Source: Sphingomonas_Q fennica_A
GTDB taxonomy: Bacteria > Pseudomonadota > Alphaproteobacteria > Sphingomonadales > Sphingomonadaceae
DNA length: 64,000 bases
NCBI GenBank assembly: GCA_036946415.1
Contig: JAQIJD010000001.1
Span: forward strand, 62,001-126,000
Reading direction: 5' to 3'
Below are positions 1-8,105 of the stretch, in pieces. The notes below the pieces were generated by a model. That model did not search any database, was not told the DNA's origin, and saw only the letters and a list, made by a program, of their open reading frames with translations. The translations under genes and the position numbers were made by a program. How positions within the stretch are numbered: position 1 is the stretch's first letter; the number at the start of each line of letters is the position of its first letter.

Positions 1-1696
1 CGATCGATACCGGGCCGGCCCAGGTCGAGAAGGGTTCGCCCTGCACATTCGCCTGAAGATCGTTCAGTGTCGTCTTGCCGACGCCGGTCGCGGTGCCCTG
101 CACGTAATCGCGTGCGGCGGCGGAGACATTCGCAGAGCCGAGAATGTTGATCGGCACGCAGCCGGCAGCGCCGCTGCGGCACACGATCTGGCCGTTGACC
201 GACACGGCATCAAGCGCATTACGGAAATTGGCGCTGCGGAAATTGTTGAAGATGCTGACGTGCGACGTATTCTGGCCGTACAGATAGGCCGCATCCCATT
301 TCCAGGATCCGCCGAATTCGCCCTTCGCGCCGGTCTGCACCCGCACGAGCTCGTTCGTCACGGTGCGGCCGACAGGGCCGAAATCAGTGCCGACATAGCC
401 GATCGAAAGGCCACCGGCGGGAACCTGCGCCAGCTGCGCCGGGGTCAGCGCCTGTGCCAGATAGGCATTGTCGCGCGCGATCGTCAGCGCCGGACCGGCG
501 CCAGCGCCGTCGCGCCGCGTCAGGATGCTCACCGTGCTCGAGGAGTGCGAATAGAGCGGCTCGACATACAGCGTCAGCGCGTCGCTGGCATCAAATGTGA
601 TCCGGCCGAGCGCGTTGTAGCGGGTATTGGACGGCAGAAGCTGGACGTAGGCCTGGTGGCGGATGCCGGCTGCGGTATTTGCCGCAATCGCCTCGGGTGT
701 GAAGGCATCGAAGCTGCTGGTCAGGTTGCCGATGCCGCGCGCGAAGCCGGCGGTCGTGACGGATCCGTTGGCCCCGCGCACGAAGGCCAACCCCTGCAAG
801 TTTCCGGCGGTGAGGATCAGGCCGCCGGTCGTGCCCGTGCCGAAATAGTTGAAGTTTGGCAGGATCAGATTGTTGGGGATGCCCGCCGGCCGCGTCGTGA
901 TGGATCCAAACCGCCAGAATTGGCGGCTCCACGGCCGGTCCTGGCTGCCATATTCGATCCCGTTGTTGTCATTATATTCGAAGCCCGCGACGATATGCCC
1001 GCGATCACCGGCGAATGCGGTGCCGCCTACCAGCGTTGCATATTTATTCTTCGCGTCCTTGTACCGCGTCTGGTTATACTGCGCGGATCCCTTCACACCG
1101 ACGAAGCGATCGTCGATCTGGAAGTTGATGACACCGGCCACTGCGTCCGAACCATAAGCAGCGGAGGCACCGCCCGTCACCACATCGCTGTTGCGAATGA
1201 GCGCGGTCGGGATCACGTTGAGGTCTGTCGAGCCGGCCGATGTCGTGACACCGGGGACAATAGTCTGCGGCAGGCGTCCGCGATCGAGCAAAACGAGCGT
1301 GCGCGTCGGTCCGAGGCCGCGCAGATCCGCCAGAAACGCACCCGTATTGCCGATGCCGCCCGCGCTGGGAGCGATGGCGGCGCGGAACGCCGGCACCCGG
1401 TTCAAGGCATCGCCAATGTTCGTGATCGCTCGGTTCTGAACGAACTCTTGGCCGACGACGGTCGTCGGCGTTGGCGCGGTGAAGCCATCGCGAGCAAGGC
1501 GGGATGCGGTGACGACGATGTCGCCGGAGGCGCCGTCTGACGGTGCCCCGATCGATGCTTGTGCGGGGTCGGCGGCCGCCTGCTGCCCCATGGCGGTCGC
1601 CGGAACGAGCCATAGTACGCCTCCGACCATGAGCGCGCACCTCTTGTGCGTCGCAGAGCCGGCACGGGTCGGGCGGCAGTTATTTGCGTATCCCAT
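1..1696 (-). CDS. TonB-dependent receptor, N-terminal part, runs off the left edge
   Basis: The frame is open from the window edge to an ATG at 1696, about 565 codons, read leftwards. A basic start followed by a hydrophobic run ending ATAMGQQ reads as a signal peptide. A TonB-box-like DIVVTASRL lies near residue 60, then the plug landmarks DLRGLGPTRTLVLLD and VVTGGASAAYGSDAVAG. The ATG at 1696 is preferred to the one at 1630 because only the longer form gives the signal a positively charged n-region. The protein would sit in the outer membrane and import a substrate too large for porins. It lies downstream of the hexuronate operon in the same direction, with its own promoter and a copy of the operon's operator, so a glucuronide or oligouronide is the inferred substrate. 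The barrel C-terminus lies outside the window. Confidence 0.93.
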   Translation of the reverse strand, partial: MGYANNCRPTRAGSATHKRCALMVGGVLWLVPATAMGQQAAADPAQASIGAPSDGASGDIVVTASRLARDGFTAPTPTTVVGQEFVQNRAITNIGDALNRVPAFRAAIAPSAGGIGNTGAFLADLRGLGPTRTLVLLDRGRLPQTIVPGVTTSAGSTDLNVIPTALIRNSDVVTGGASAAYGSDAVAGVINFQIDDRFVGVKGSAQYNQTRYKDAKNKYATLVGGTAFAGDRGHIVAGFEYNDNNGIEYGSQDRPWSRQFWRFGSITTRPAGIPNNLILPNFNYFGTGTTGGLILTAGNLQGLAFVRGANGSVTTAGFARGIGNLTSSFDAFTPEAIAANTAAGIRHQAYVQLLPSNTRYNALGRITFDASDALTLYVEPLYSHSSSTVSILTRRDGAGAGPALTIARDNAYLAQALTPAQLAQVPAGGLSIGYVGTDFGPVGRTVTNELVRVQTGAKGEFGGSWKWDAAYLYGQNTSHVSIFNNFRSANFRNALDAVSVNGQIVCRSGAAGCVPINILGSANVSAAARDYVQGTATGVGKTTLNDLQANVQGEPFSTWAGPVSI

Positions 1697-1738
1697 CGAG
1701 AATCCCCTCTTACCGCCAAGGCGGATATGACATCTTAT

Positions 1739-1749
1739 TGGTCAGGCCA
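1739..1749. promoter_or_regulatory. Candidate GntR (FadR-type) operator, receptor copy
   Basis: TGGTCAGGCCA is an imperfect dyad of the TGG-N5-CCA type expected for FadR-subfamily GntR regulators. The core TGGTCAGGCC recurs on the minus strand at 10793-10802, in front of the glycoside hydrolase gene that heads the hexuronate operon. The GntR gene at 10898 is the obvious candidate ligand-responsive repressor. Confidence 0.6.
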
Positions 1750-1750
1750 G

Positions 1751-1779
1751 TTATTAGACAGATATTCAATATGTTTCAA
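1751..1779 (-). promoter_or_regulatory. Sigma-70-like promoter of the receptor gene
   Basis: On the minus strand TTGAAA (1774-1779) and TAATAA (1751-1756) are separated by exactly 17 bases, 54 bases or more upstream of the receptor ATG. This is a good match to a housekeeping promoter in otherwise GC-rich DNA. The operator at 1739-1749 lies just downstream of the -10 element, where a bound repressor would block initiation. Confidence 0.6.
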
Positions 1780-1795
1780 TCTAGGCCTGAATGGA

Positions 1796-2800
1796 TCAGC
1801 GCCGAACGTCGCCCGGAATGACGGCGAAAGCAGCCAGGTCGGTGTTGGTCGCGCGGCTGTGATCGCCCCGCGTCGCATGCTTGAGGGCCGCCATGGCCAG
1901 CCCCCGCATTGCAGCGGCTTCGCATCCGTCGTCGATTGCGGACAATACGCCTGCGGCAAAGGCATCGCCCGTTCCGATCCGATCGACGATATCGCCGATC
2001 CTGATCGCATCGGTTTCATGCCACGCATCGCGCATGTCGACCCGCGCCAGAAGATCATGCTGGCTGGTGTCGGCGACGCGGCGGCCCGTCGAAGCGATGA
2101 CGCGCAGGTTCGGGAAGCGTGCGAAGGCCGCCTCGGCCGCGTCGCGGCGCCCGGCTGGCGTATCGCCGGAAAAGGGTTTTCCCAACAGCAGCCCGATGTC
2201 GCGGTGATTGCCGAACAGCAGATCCGCGCCGGCGACCTGCGGTTCGAGGATCGGCCGGGGATCGGCGCACCAGCGCGCCCACATGCTGGCGCGATAATTT
2301 CCATCGAACGAGACGCGGACGCCGGCCCGGCGTGCCGCCGCGATGGCGTCGCGCGACAGCGTGTCCGCGCCCGGCCCGATTGCCGGAATGATGCCGGACA
2401 GGTGCAGCCAGCCGACCCCGTCGAGCAGACGATCCCAGTCATAGGTTCCGGACGGTGCAACGGCGAAGGTGCTGCCGAGCCGGTCATAGACGATTTGCGC
2501 GCCGCGAAGTCCGCTTGGCGGGGTCAGGAAATAGAGGCCGATCCGCCCGTCGGTCCGCCCGACACGCGACACGTTCACGCCGGCGGACCTGACGGATTCC
2601 AGCGCGGCATCGCCGAGTGGGCCGTGCGGCAGGGTCGTGACGAGGGCGGCCGGCACGCCGATGCGGGCCAGCGCGACCGCGACGTTCGCCTCGGCGCCGC
2701 CGAAATGCGCATCGAGCCGGGACTCCTGTAACAGATGCCCGCGATCGGGGGCGGCGAGACGCAGCAGCATCTCGCCGAAGCACAGGATGGGCGGGGTCAT
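1796..2800 (-). CDS. kdgK: 2-keto-3-deoxygluconate kinase (PfkB family)
   Basis: Phosphorylates 2-keto-3-deoxygluconate to KDPG in the cytoplasm, the last step before the Entner-Doudoroff aldolase. The 334-residue protein has the PfkB signatures: GGAEANVAVALARIG near residue 33 and DRIGTGDAFAAG near residue 265, where the Asp of GTGDAF is the catalytic base. Its ATG overlaps the TGA of the preceding gene (ATGA at 2797-2800), so it is the last gene of an overlapping operon. The order with UxaC, UxuA and UxuB identifies the substrate better than the sequence alone; another sugar-acid kinase is possible but unlikely. No KDPG aldolase gene is in the window. Confidence 0.92.
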   Translation of the reverse strand: MTPPILCFGEMLLRLAAPDRGHLLQESRLDAHFGGAEANVAVALARIGVPAALVTTLPHGPLGDAALESVRSAGVNVSRVGRTDGRIGLYFLTPPSGLRGAQIVYDRLGSTFAVAPSGTYDWDRLLDGVGWLHLSGIIPAIGPGADTLSRDAIAAARRAGVRVSFDGNYRASMWARWCADPRPILEPQVAGADLLFGNHRDIGLLLGKPFSGDTPAGRRDAAEAAFARFPNLRVIASTGRRVADTSQHDLLARVDMRDAWHETDAIRIGDIVDRIGTGDAFAAGVLSAIDDGCEAAAMRGLAMAALKHATRGDHSRATNTDLAAFAVIPGDVRR

Positions 2801-4224
2801 GCGGTTGCCTTTCCTAGCGCGGCGCGCGGATCGCTTCGCCAGCGTTGGACGGCCGCCGCGATCGCTGCCGTCTGATCAGTCAGGAGGGCAGGGAACAGCC
2901 CGAGGTCATCGAGATAGCGGCGGACAGCCTCGTGCGGATCGCCCCCCGCGGACGCCCATATCGCCTCGTACCGATCCGCGAAGGGGTCGCTCGCGATGGC
3001 GGGCGCGGCGGCCGTGTAGGCGATCCACGCGGCAACGCTGTGCATATGTAGGGGGCTAGCCTGCCCCCGCCGATGCCGCTCCGCGATCGTTGCCAGCCAT
3101 CGCTGTGGCAGCTTCTGCGATCCGTCCATCGCGATCTGGTCCAGCCGGTGATGCAGATCGGCATTGGCGAAACGCGGCAGGATCGCCGCGATATACGCGG
3201 CGGGATCGAGCGCGGGCGCGTCGGGCAGGCTGGGTACCGCCTCCCGTTCCATCTGCATCGACACGAAGGCGCGGAGGGCGGGATCGGCGATCGCGTCGGC
3301 CACGGTCGCATGGCCCAGCTGGAGGCCCATGTAGGCAAGTGTCGAATGGCTGGCGTTCAGCAGCCGCAGCTTGGCGAGTTCGAACGGCGCGACATCGGCC
3401 GCGATCTGCGCGCCGGCCTTTTCCCAGCGGGGGCGGGGGCCGGCGAAACGGTCCTCGATCACCCACTGGCGGAACGGTTCGGTAACGATGGCGCCGGCAT
3501 CGTCCAGCCCGATCGACGTGGCGACGGCGGCGCGATCCGCCGCGGTCGAGGACGGCACGATCCTGTCCACCATCGTGTCCGGGCAGGCGACATGGTCGCG
3601 GGCCCACTCCGCCAGCGACGGGTCCGTCAGGGCAAGATAGTCGTCGAGGAGCGCGCCCAGCAGCCGGCCGTTGCCGGAGAGATTGTCGCAGGAAACCAGT
3701 GACAGCCCGCCCGCACCCGTCGCCCGCCGCCGCGCCAGCGCCGGCGCGAGATAGCCGTAGATCGTCCGCGGCGCGCCCCCGGACAGATCGCTGGCGACGG
3801 CGGGATCATCGCGATCGAGCCGCCCTGTCGAGGGTTGCCGGTAATACCCCTTCTCGGTGACGGTAAGTGTCACGACATGCGTGCCGGGATCGGCGATCGC
3901 CGCAATGACCGCATCGGGCGCTTCCGGCCCGACCAGTATCCGGTCGATCGCCGTCACCAGGCGTGTCGCGGCGACGCCGTTGGACCGTTCGGTGACGGTA
4001 TACAGGCCATCCTGCGGCGCCAGCGCATCGCGCACCTGCGGCGACCGGAGCGAGATGCCCGTGATGGCCCATCCGTCGCCGGCATCCGTCGTGTAGATCG
4101 CCTGATGGGCCCGATGGAACGCGCCGATGCCGAGATGCACGATCCGCCCGCTCGGTGGCCCGCTGTCGACCGGCTGGACGACGACCGGCAGGAGCGAGCC
4201 GAGCGTAGCGCGAGACAGCCTCAC
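2797..4224 (-). CDS. uxuB: D-fructuronate reductase / mannonate oxidoreductase
   Basis: NADH-dependent reduction of fructuronate to mannonate. It is a long-chain mannitol dehydrogenase family protein: the N-terminal GIGAFHRAHQAIYT is the nucleotide-binding motif of the family, and KLRLLNASHS carries the catalytic region. The frame stays open upstream to about 4332, but that extension runs through the end of uxaC. The GTG at 4224 overlaps the uxaC stop (GTGA), gives VRLSRATLG and a 475-residue protein close to the family length, so it is chosen as start. UxuB rather than tagaturonate reductase UxaB is inferred because UxuA is present and no altronate dehydratase is seen. Confidence 0.9.
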   Translation of the reverse strand: MRLSRATLGSLLPVVVQPVDSGPPSGRIVHLGIGAFHRAHQAIYTTDAGDGWAITGISLRSPQVRDALAPQDGLYTVTERSNGVAATRLVTAIDRILVGPEAPDAVIAAIADPGTHVVTLTVTEKGYYRQPSTGRLDRDDPAVASDLSGGAPRTIYGYLAPALARRRATGAGGLSLVSCDNLSGNGRLLGALLDDYLALTDPSLAEWARDHVACPDTMVDRIVPSSTAADRAAVATSIGLDDAGAIVTEPFRQWVIEDRFAGPRPRWEKAGAQIAADVAPFELAKLRLLNASHSTLAYMGLQLGHATVADAIADPALRAFVSMQMEREAVPSLPDAPALDPAAYIAAILPRFANADLHHRLDQIAMDGSQKLPQRWLATIAERHRRGQASPLHMHSVAAWIAYTAAAPAIASDPFADRYEAIWASAGGDPHEAVRRYLDDLGLFPALLTDQTAAIAAAVQRWRSDPRAALGKATA

Positions 4225-5633
4225 AGCCGGTAGGCCCGGCGGACGAGCCCGCTTGCCAGCTCCACGGCGAGATCGGCCGCCTCCCAGTCCGCCAGGCGAT
4301 GTTCCGCCACCAGCCGGGCGAGGAAAGCGCAATCGACCCGCCGCGCGACGTCGTGCCGCGCGGGGATCGACAGGAAGGCGCGCGTATCGTCGTTGAAGCC
4401 GACGGTATTATAAAAGCCCGCCGTCTCCGTCGTCATCTCGCGGAAGCGAAGCATTCCTTCCGGACTGTCGTGAAACCACCAGGCGGGGCCCAGCTTCAGG
4501 CAGGGGTAATGGCCCGCGAGCGGTGCAAGCTCGCGGGCGTAATTGCTTTCGTCCAGCGTGAAGAGGATGATCGAGAGGTCGGTCGATGTGCCGAACCGGT
4601 CGAGCAAAGGCTTCAACGCGTGGACATATTCCGTGCGGCCGGGAATGTCGGCGCCCTTGTCGCGTCCGTGGCTGGCGAACAGGCCCGCATTGTGGTTACG
4701 CACCGAGCCGGGATGGATCTGCATCACCATCCCGTCGTCCACGCTCATCGCCGCCATTTCCGTCAGCATCTGCGCGCGGAACAACTCGGCATCCGCCGCC
4801 GTCCAGGTGCCGCCGACGATCCGAGCGAACAGCGTTTCGCATTCGGCCGGGGAAAGATTGGCGGTGGCGGCGGTCGGGTGGCCGTGATCGGTCGCGGTCG
4901 CGCCGGCCGCCCGGAAGTCGGCCCGCCGCTTGCGGTGCGCGGCGAGATAGCCGCGCCAGCCGAACGCATCCTCCCCGGTCAGTTCGCCGAAGCGGCGGAG
5001 CGCGCCGGCGAATTGCTCATGCTCAACATCGATCACGCCATCGGGGCGGTAGGTCGTGACGACGCGGCCGCCCCATCCGCTGTCGCGGATGCGGCGATGC
5101 GCATCGAGGCTGTCGTGTGCGCCTTCGGTGGTCGCCAGCAGATCGATTCGGAAGCGATCGAACAGCGCCCGGGGCCGGAACGCGTCGGTCGCCAGCTTCT
5201 CGCCGATCGTATCGAAGTAGGTGTCCGCGGTTTCCGGCGCGAACGCCACGGTAAGGCCGAAGACGGTCGCGAAGACATGATCCAGCCAGAGGCGGGACGG
5301 TGTTCCCCGGAAGAGATGATAATGATCGGCAAAGGTGCGCCAGGCGCTGCGCGGATCGGCGACCGGTGCGCCGTCGCGGCGGGCGATGCCCAGCCGGTCC
5401 AGATCGATGCCCTGGCTGTAGAGCATGCGGAACAGATAATGATCCGGTGCCAGCAGCAGCGCGGTTGCGTCCGTCCAGGCGGCGTCATCGGCGAACCAGA
5501 CGGGGTCGGTATGGCCATGGGGGCTGACGATCGGCAGATTGGCGACGGTGCCATACAATGTCCGCGCGATGCCGCGGGTCGTCGGGTCGGCCGGGAACAG
5601 CCGGTCCGGATGAAGCTCGAGGGGGCGGATCAT
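4221..5633 (-). CDS. uxaC: Glucuronate isomerase
   Basis: Isomerises D-glucuronate to D-fructuronate (and galacturonate to tagaturonate) in the cytoplasm. The 470-residue length is that of the family. The N-terminus carries PHGHTDPVWFADD near residue 38, the characteristic metal-site His-x-His of this amidohydrolase-superfamily enzyme, and further conserved stretches such as MQIHPGSVRNHN occur in the middle. The start ATG overlaps the uxuA stop (ATGA, 5630-5633), and its own stop overlaps the uxuB GTG, so translation is probably coupled across the three genes. Confidence 0.96.
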   Translation of the reverse strand: MIRPLELHPDRLFPADPTTRGIARTLYGTVANLPIVSPHGHTDPVWFADDAAWTDATALLLAPDHYLFRMLYSQGIDLDRLGIARRDGAPVADPRSAWRTFADHYHLFRGTPSRLWLDHVFATVFGLTVAFAPETADTYFDTIGEKLATDAFRPRALFDRFRIDLLATTEGAHDSLDAHRRIRDSGWGGRVVTTYRPDGVIDVEHEQFAGALRRFGELTGEDAFGWRGYLAAHRKRRADFRAAGATATDHGHPTAATANLSPAECETLFARIVGGTWTAADAELFRAQMLTEMAAMSVDDGMVMQIHPGSVRNHNAGLFASHGRDKGADIPGRTEYVHALKPLLDRFGTSTDLSIILFTLDESNYARELAPLAGHYPCLKLGPAWWFHDSPEGMLRFREMTTETAGFYNTVGFNDDTRAFLSIPARHDVARRVDCAFLARLVAEHRLADWEAADLAVELASGLVRRAYRL

Positions 5634-6799
5634 GCCGGCGTCCCCATCGCGCGGGCGATGCCGCGTTCCAACCCGCGCAGCTCCGCCAGGCCGCGCATCC
5701 GCCCGATCAGCGAATAGCCGGGGTTGGTCTTGCGGTTCAGATCGTCCATCATCTGGTGGCCGTGATCGGGCCGCATCGGGATGCTGCGCTGAACGCGCGT
5801 GGAGAGGCGATGGATCGCCATCATCACGTCCGCCATGCCGGCATCGCCTTCCAGATGGGGTGCCTCGTGAAAGGCGCCGTCGGCCTCGCGCTGGACAGAG
5901 CGGAGGTGGAAGAAGCCGATCCGGTCGCCCAGCCGGTCGACGATGCCGGGCAGATCATTGTCTGCGCGGACCCCGAACGAACCGGTGCAGAAGCACAGGC
6001 CGTTCGAGGGGTTGGGAACGCGCGCGAACAGATCGGCGACATCCGCCTCGGTGCTGACGACCCGCGGCAGGCCGAAGATCGGAAAGGGCGGGTCGTCCGG
6101 ATGGACGACGAGGCGGATGCCCAGCGCGTCCGCGACCGGGCACACCGCCTCGAGAAAGGCGACATGGTTGTTGCGGAGCGCGGTGGCGTCTACCCCGTCA
6201 TAGCCTTCGATCGCGCGCAGGAACTCGGCGGAGGTGAACCCCTCCTCGCTGCCCGGCAGGCCGGCGATGATCGTGCGTTCGAGCGCCGATCGCGCGGTAT
6301 CGTCCATCGCGGCGAAGCGGGCGGCGGCGGCGGCCCGCGTTGCGTCGTCATAACTTTCGGCAGCACCGCGGCGGCGGAGGATGTGAATGTCGTAAGCGGC
6401 GACGGCGATCGCCTCGAAGCGCAAGGCGCGGGCGCCGTCCGGCAGTTCCCAGGCGAGGTCCGTGCGCGTCCAATCCAGGAGCGGCATGAAATTGTAGGTG
6501 ACCACTGTGATGCCGGCGGCGGCGAGATGGCGCAGGCTTTCGACGTAATTGGCGATCAGCCGATCCCAATCGGCGGAGCGGGTCTTCAGACCCTCATGCA
6601 CTGGCAGGCTCTCGACCACCGTCCAGTCGAGCCCCGCGGCCTCGATCATCGCCTTGCGCGCGGCGATCGCATTGCACGCCCAGACGTCGCCGTTCGGCAC
6701 CTCGTGGAGCGCGGTGACGATCCCCGTCGCGCCGGCCTGGCGGATATCGCGCAGGCTGACCGGATCGGCCGGCCCGAACCATCGCATCGTCTGTGTCAT
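5630..6799 (-). CDS. uxuA: Mannonate dehydratase
   Basis: Dehydrates D-mannonate to 2-keto-3-deoxygluconate. The 389-residue product begins MTQTMRWFGPADPVSL and contains RLVVHPDDPP, CFCTGSFG and FHLRSVQRE, blocks typical of UxuA that hold the metal-binding His and Cys residues. The frame is open further upstream to 6919, but that part overlaps the carrier gene and is unrelated to the family; the ATG at 6799 lies 10 bases after the carrier stop. No strong Shine-Dalgarno is visible there, so translation probably depends on the upstream gene. A second ATG at 6787 is possible. Confidence 0.95.
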   Translation of the reverse strand: MTQTMRWFGPADPVSLRDIRQAGATGIVTALHEVPNGDVWACNAIAARKAMIEAAGLDWTVVESLPVHEGLKTRSADWDRLIANYVESLRHLAAAGITVVTYNFMPLLDWTRTDLAWELPDGARALRFEAIAVAAYDIHILRRRGAAESYDDATRAAAAARFAAMDDTARSALERTIIAGLPGSEEGFTSAEFLRAIEGYDGVDATALRNNHVAFLEAVCPVADALGIRLVVHPDDPPFPIFGLPRVVSTEADVADLFARVPNPSNGLCFCTGSFGVRADNDLPGIVDRLGDRIGFFHLRSVQREADGAFHEAPHLEGDAGMADVMMAIHRLSTRVQRSIPMRPDHGHQMMDDLNRKTNPGYSLIGRMRGLAELRGLERGIARAMGTPA

Positions 6800-6809
6800 C
6801 AACACCGGA

Positions 6810-8105
6810 TTACATGTCCCTGATTGGATGGGGGGCGCGCGCATTCGCGCGAAGGAGGTTCCACAGCACGGCCGCGGCCACGAGATCGAGGGCGGCCAGT
6901 GCCGCGAACAGCGGGTCATAGCCCCAGGCGTCCGCGCTCTGGCCGATCAGCAGGGTGAAGAGCATGCCGCCGATCCACGCCGAGGTGCCGGCCATGCCGG
7001 ACGCGGTGCCGACGGTGCGGCTGTCGAACATGTCGGCGCACAGCGTGATGAGGGCACCGCTCAGCATCTGGTGCGCGAAGCCGCCGACGCAGAACAGCGC
7101 GATGGCAAGGCCGGGTGAGCCCGCCAGCCCGATGCAAGCCGGGCCGATCATGCAGAACGCCCCGACAGTCATCGTAATTTTGCGCGACGGGACGATCGGC
7201 ACGCCCTGACGCATTAGCCAGCCGGGCAAAAGGCCGGCAGCGAGGCTACCGAAATCGGCGGCCAAGAAAGGCAGCCACGCCCACAACGCGATCTGCGCCA
7301 AGTTCAGCTGCCACACCGAGGCAAGGTAAAGCGGGATGAAGAAGTTGAAGGTCTGCCAGGCCGGCTCCGCCAGAAACCGCGGGATGGCGATGCCCCAGAA
7401 GCTTCGGCTGCGCAGCAGCGCTCGGCGCGTGGCGGGCTTGGCCGCAACGTCCTCGGCACGGGCCGCGAGCATGGCCGCGCGCTCGTCCGCAACCAACGCG
7501 GGGTGGTCGACCGGGCTGCGATAGCTCCAGTACCACAGGAAAGCCCAAGCTAGGCTGAGTCCGCCGGTAACTACGAACGCTGCCTGCCAATTCCACGCCA
7601 GAATGCAGAAGGCGACTAGCGGCGGCGCGATCATGTTGCCGACGCTGGTGCCCATCTGGAAGACGCTGGTAGCGAGGGGGCGTTCGCGCGGCGGAAACCA
7701 TTCGGAGACCGTCTTCGCACCCGCCGGGATCGCCGCGGCCTCACTCGCGCCGAGCAGCGCCCGGAATGCGGCGAGGCTCGGCCAGCCCGTCGCCAGCGCA
7801 TGGGCCATGTTGGCCAGCGCCCAGCCGACCGCGAACAGGAAGAATCCCAAACGCGTGCCCAGCGCATCCAGCACGCTGCCCGCGACCGTCTGCATCACCG
7901 TATAGCTGGCCTGAAAGGCCAGGACGACCCAGCTGTAATCCTCCGTCGTCATCCCGAACTCGGTCTTGAGCTGCGGCGCGGCCACCGAGAGCGTCGAGCG
8001 CGCCAGATAGTTCAGGATCGTGCCGAGTGTGACGAGCCCGATCAGCCGCCAGCGCAGCGGCACGCGCCGGACGCCGCGCCGACGATCTGACGGCAGCCCG
8101 CTCAC
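6810..8105 (-). CDS. MFS hexuronate carrier (ExuT-like)
   Basis: A 431-residue inner-membrane carrier with about 12 hydrophobic segments. The first cytoplasmic-side landmark is NYLARSTLSVAAPQL, followed by the loop DALGTRLGFFLF and FRALLGASEAAAIPAGAKT. This is the pattern of the anion:cation symporter family that contains the galacturonate/glucuronate carrier ExuT. Its ATG overlaps the stop of the glycoside hydrolase gene (8102-8105) and it precedes uxuA, which makes glucuronate or a small glucuronide the likely substrate. Exact specificity cannot be read from the sequence. Confidence 0.88.
   Translation of the reverse strand: MSGLPSDRRRGVRRVPLRWRLIGLVTLGTILNYLARSTLSVAAPQLKTEFGMTTEDYSWVVLAFQASYTVMQTVAGSVLDALGTRLGFFLFAVGWALANMAHALATGWPSLAAFRALLGASEAAAIPAGAKTVSEWFPPRERPLATSVFQMGTSVGNMIAPPLVAFCILAWNWQAAFVVTGGLSLAWAFLWYWSYRSPVDHPALVADERAAMLAARAEDVAAKPATRRALLRSRSFWGIAIPRFLAEPAWQTFNFFIPLYLASVWQLNLAQIALWAWLPFLAADFGSLAAGLLPGWLMRQGVPIVPSRKITMTVGAFCMIGPACIGLAGSPGLAIALFCVGGFAHQMLSGALITLCADMFDSRTVGTASGMAGTSAWIGGMLFTLLIGQSADAWGYDPLFAALAALDLVAAAVLWNLLRANARAPHPIRDM

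Noticed and set aside
260..1540. A 426-codon plus-strand frame at the left edge.
   Set aside because: Antisense of the edge-truncated receptor, which shows signal peptide and plug motifs.
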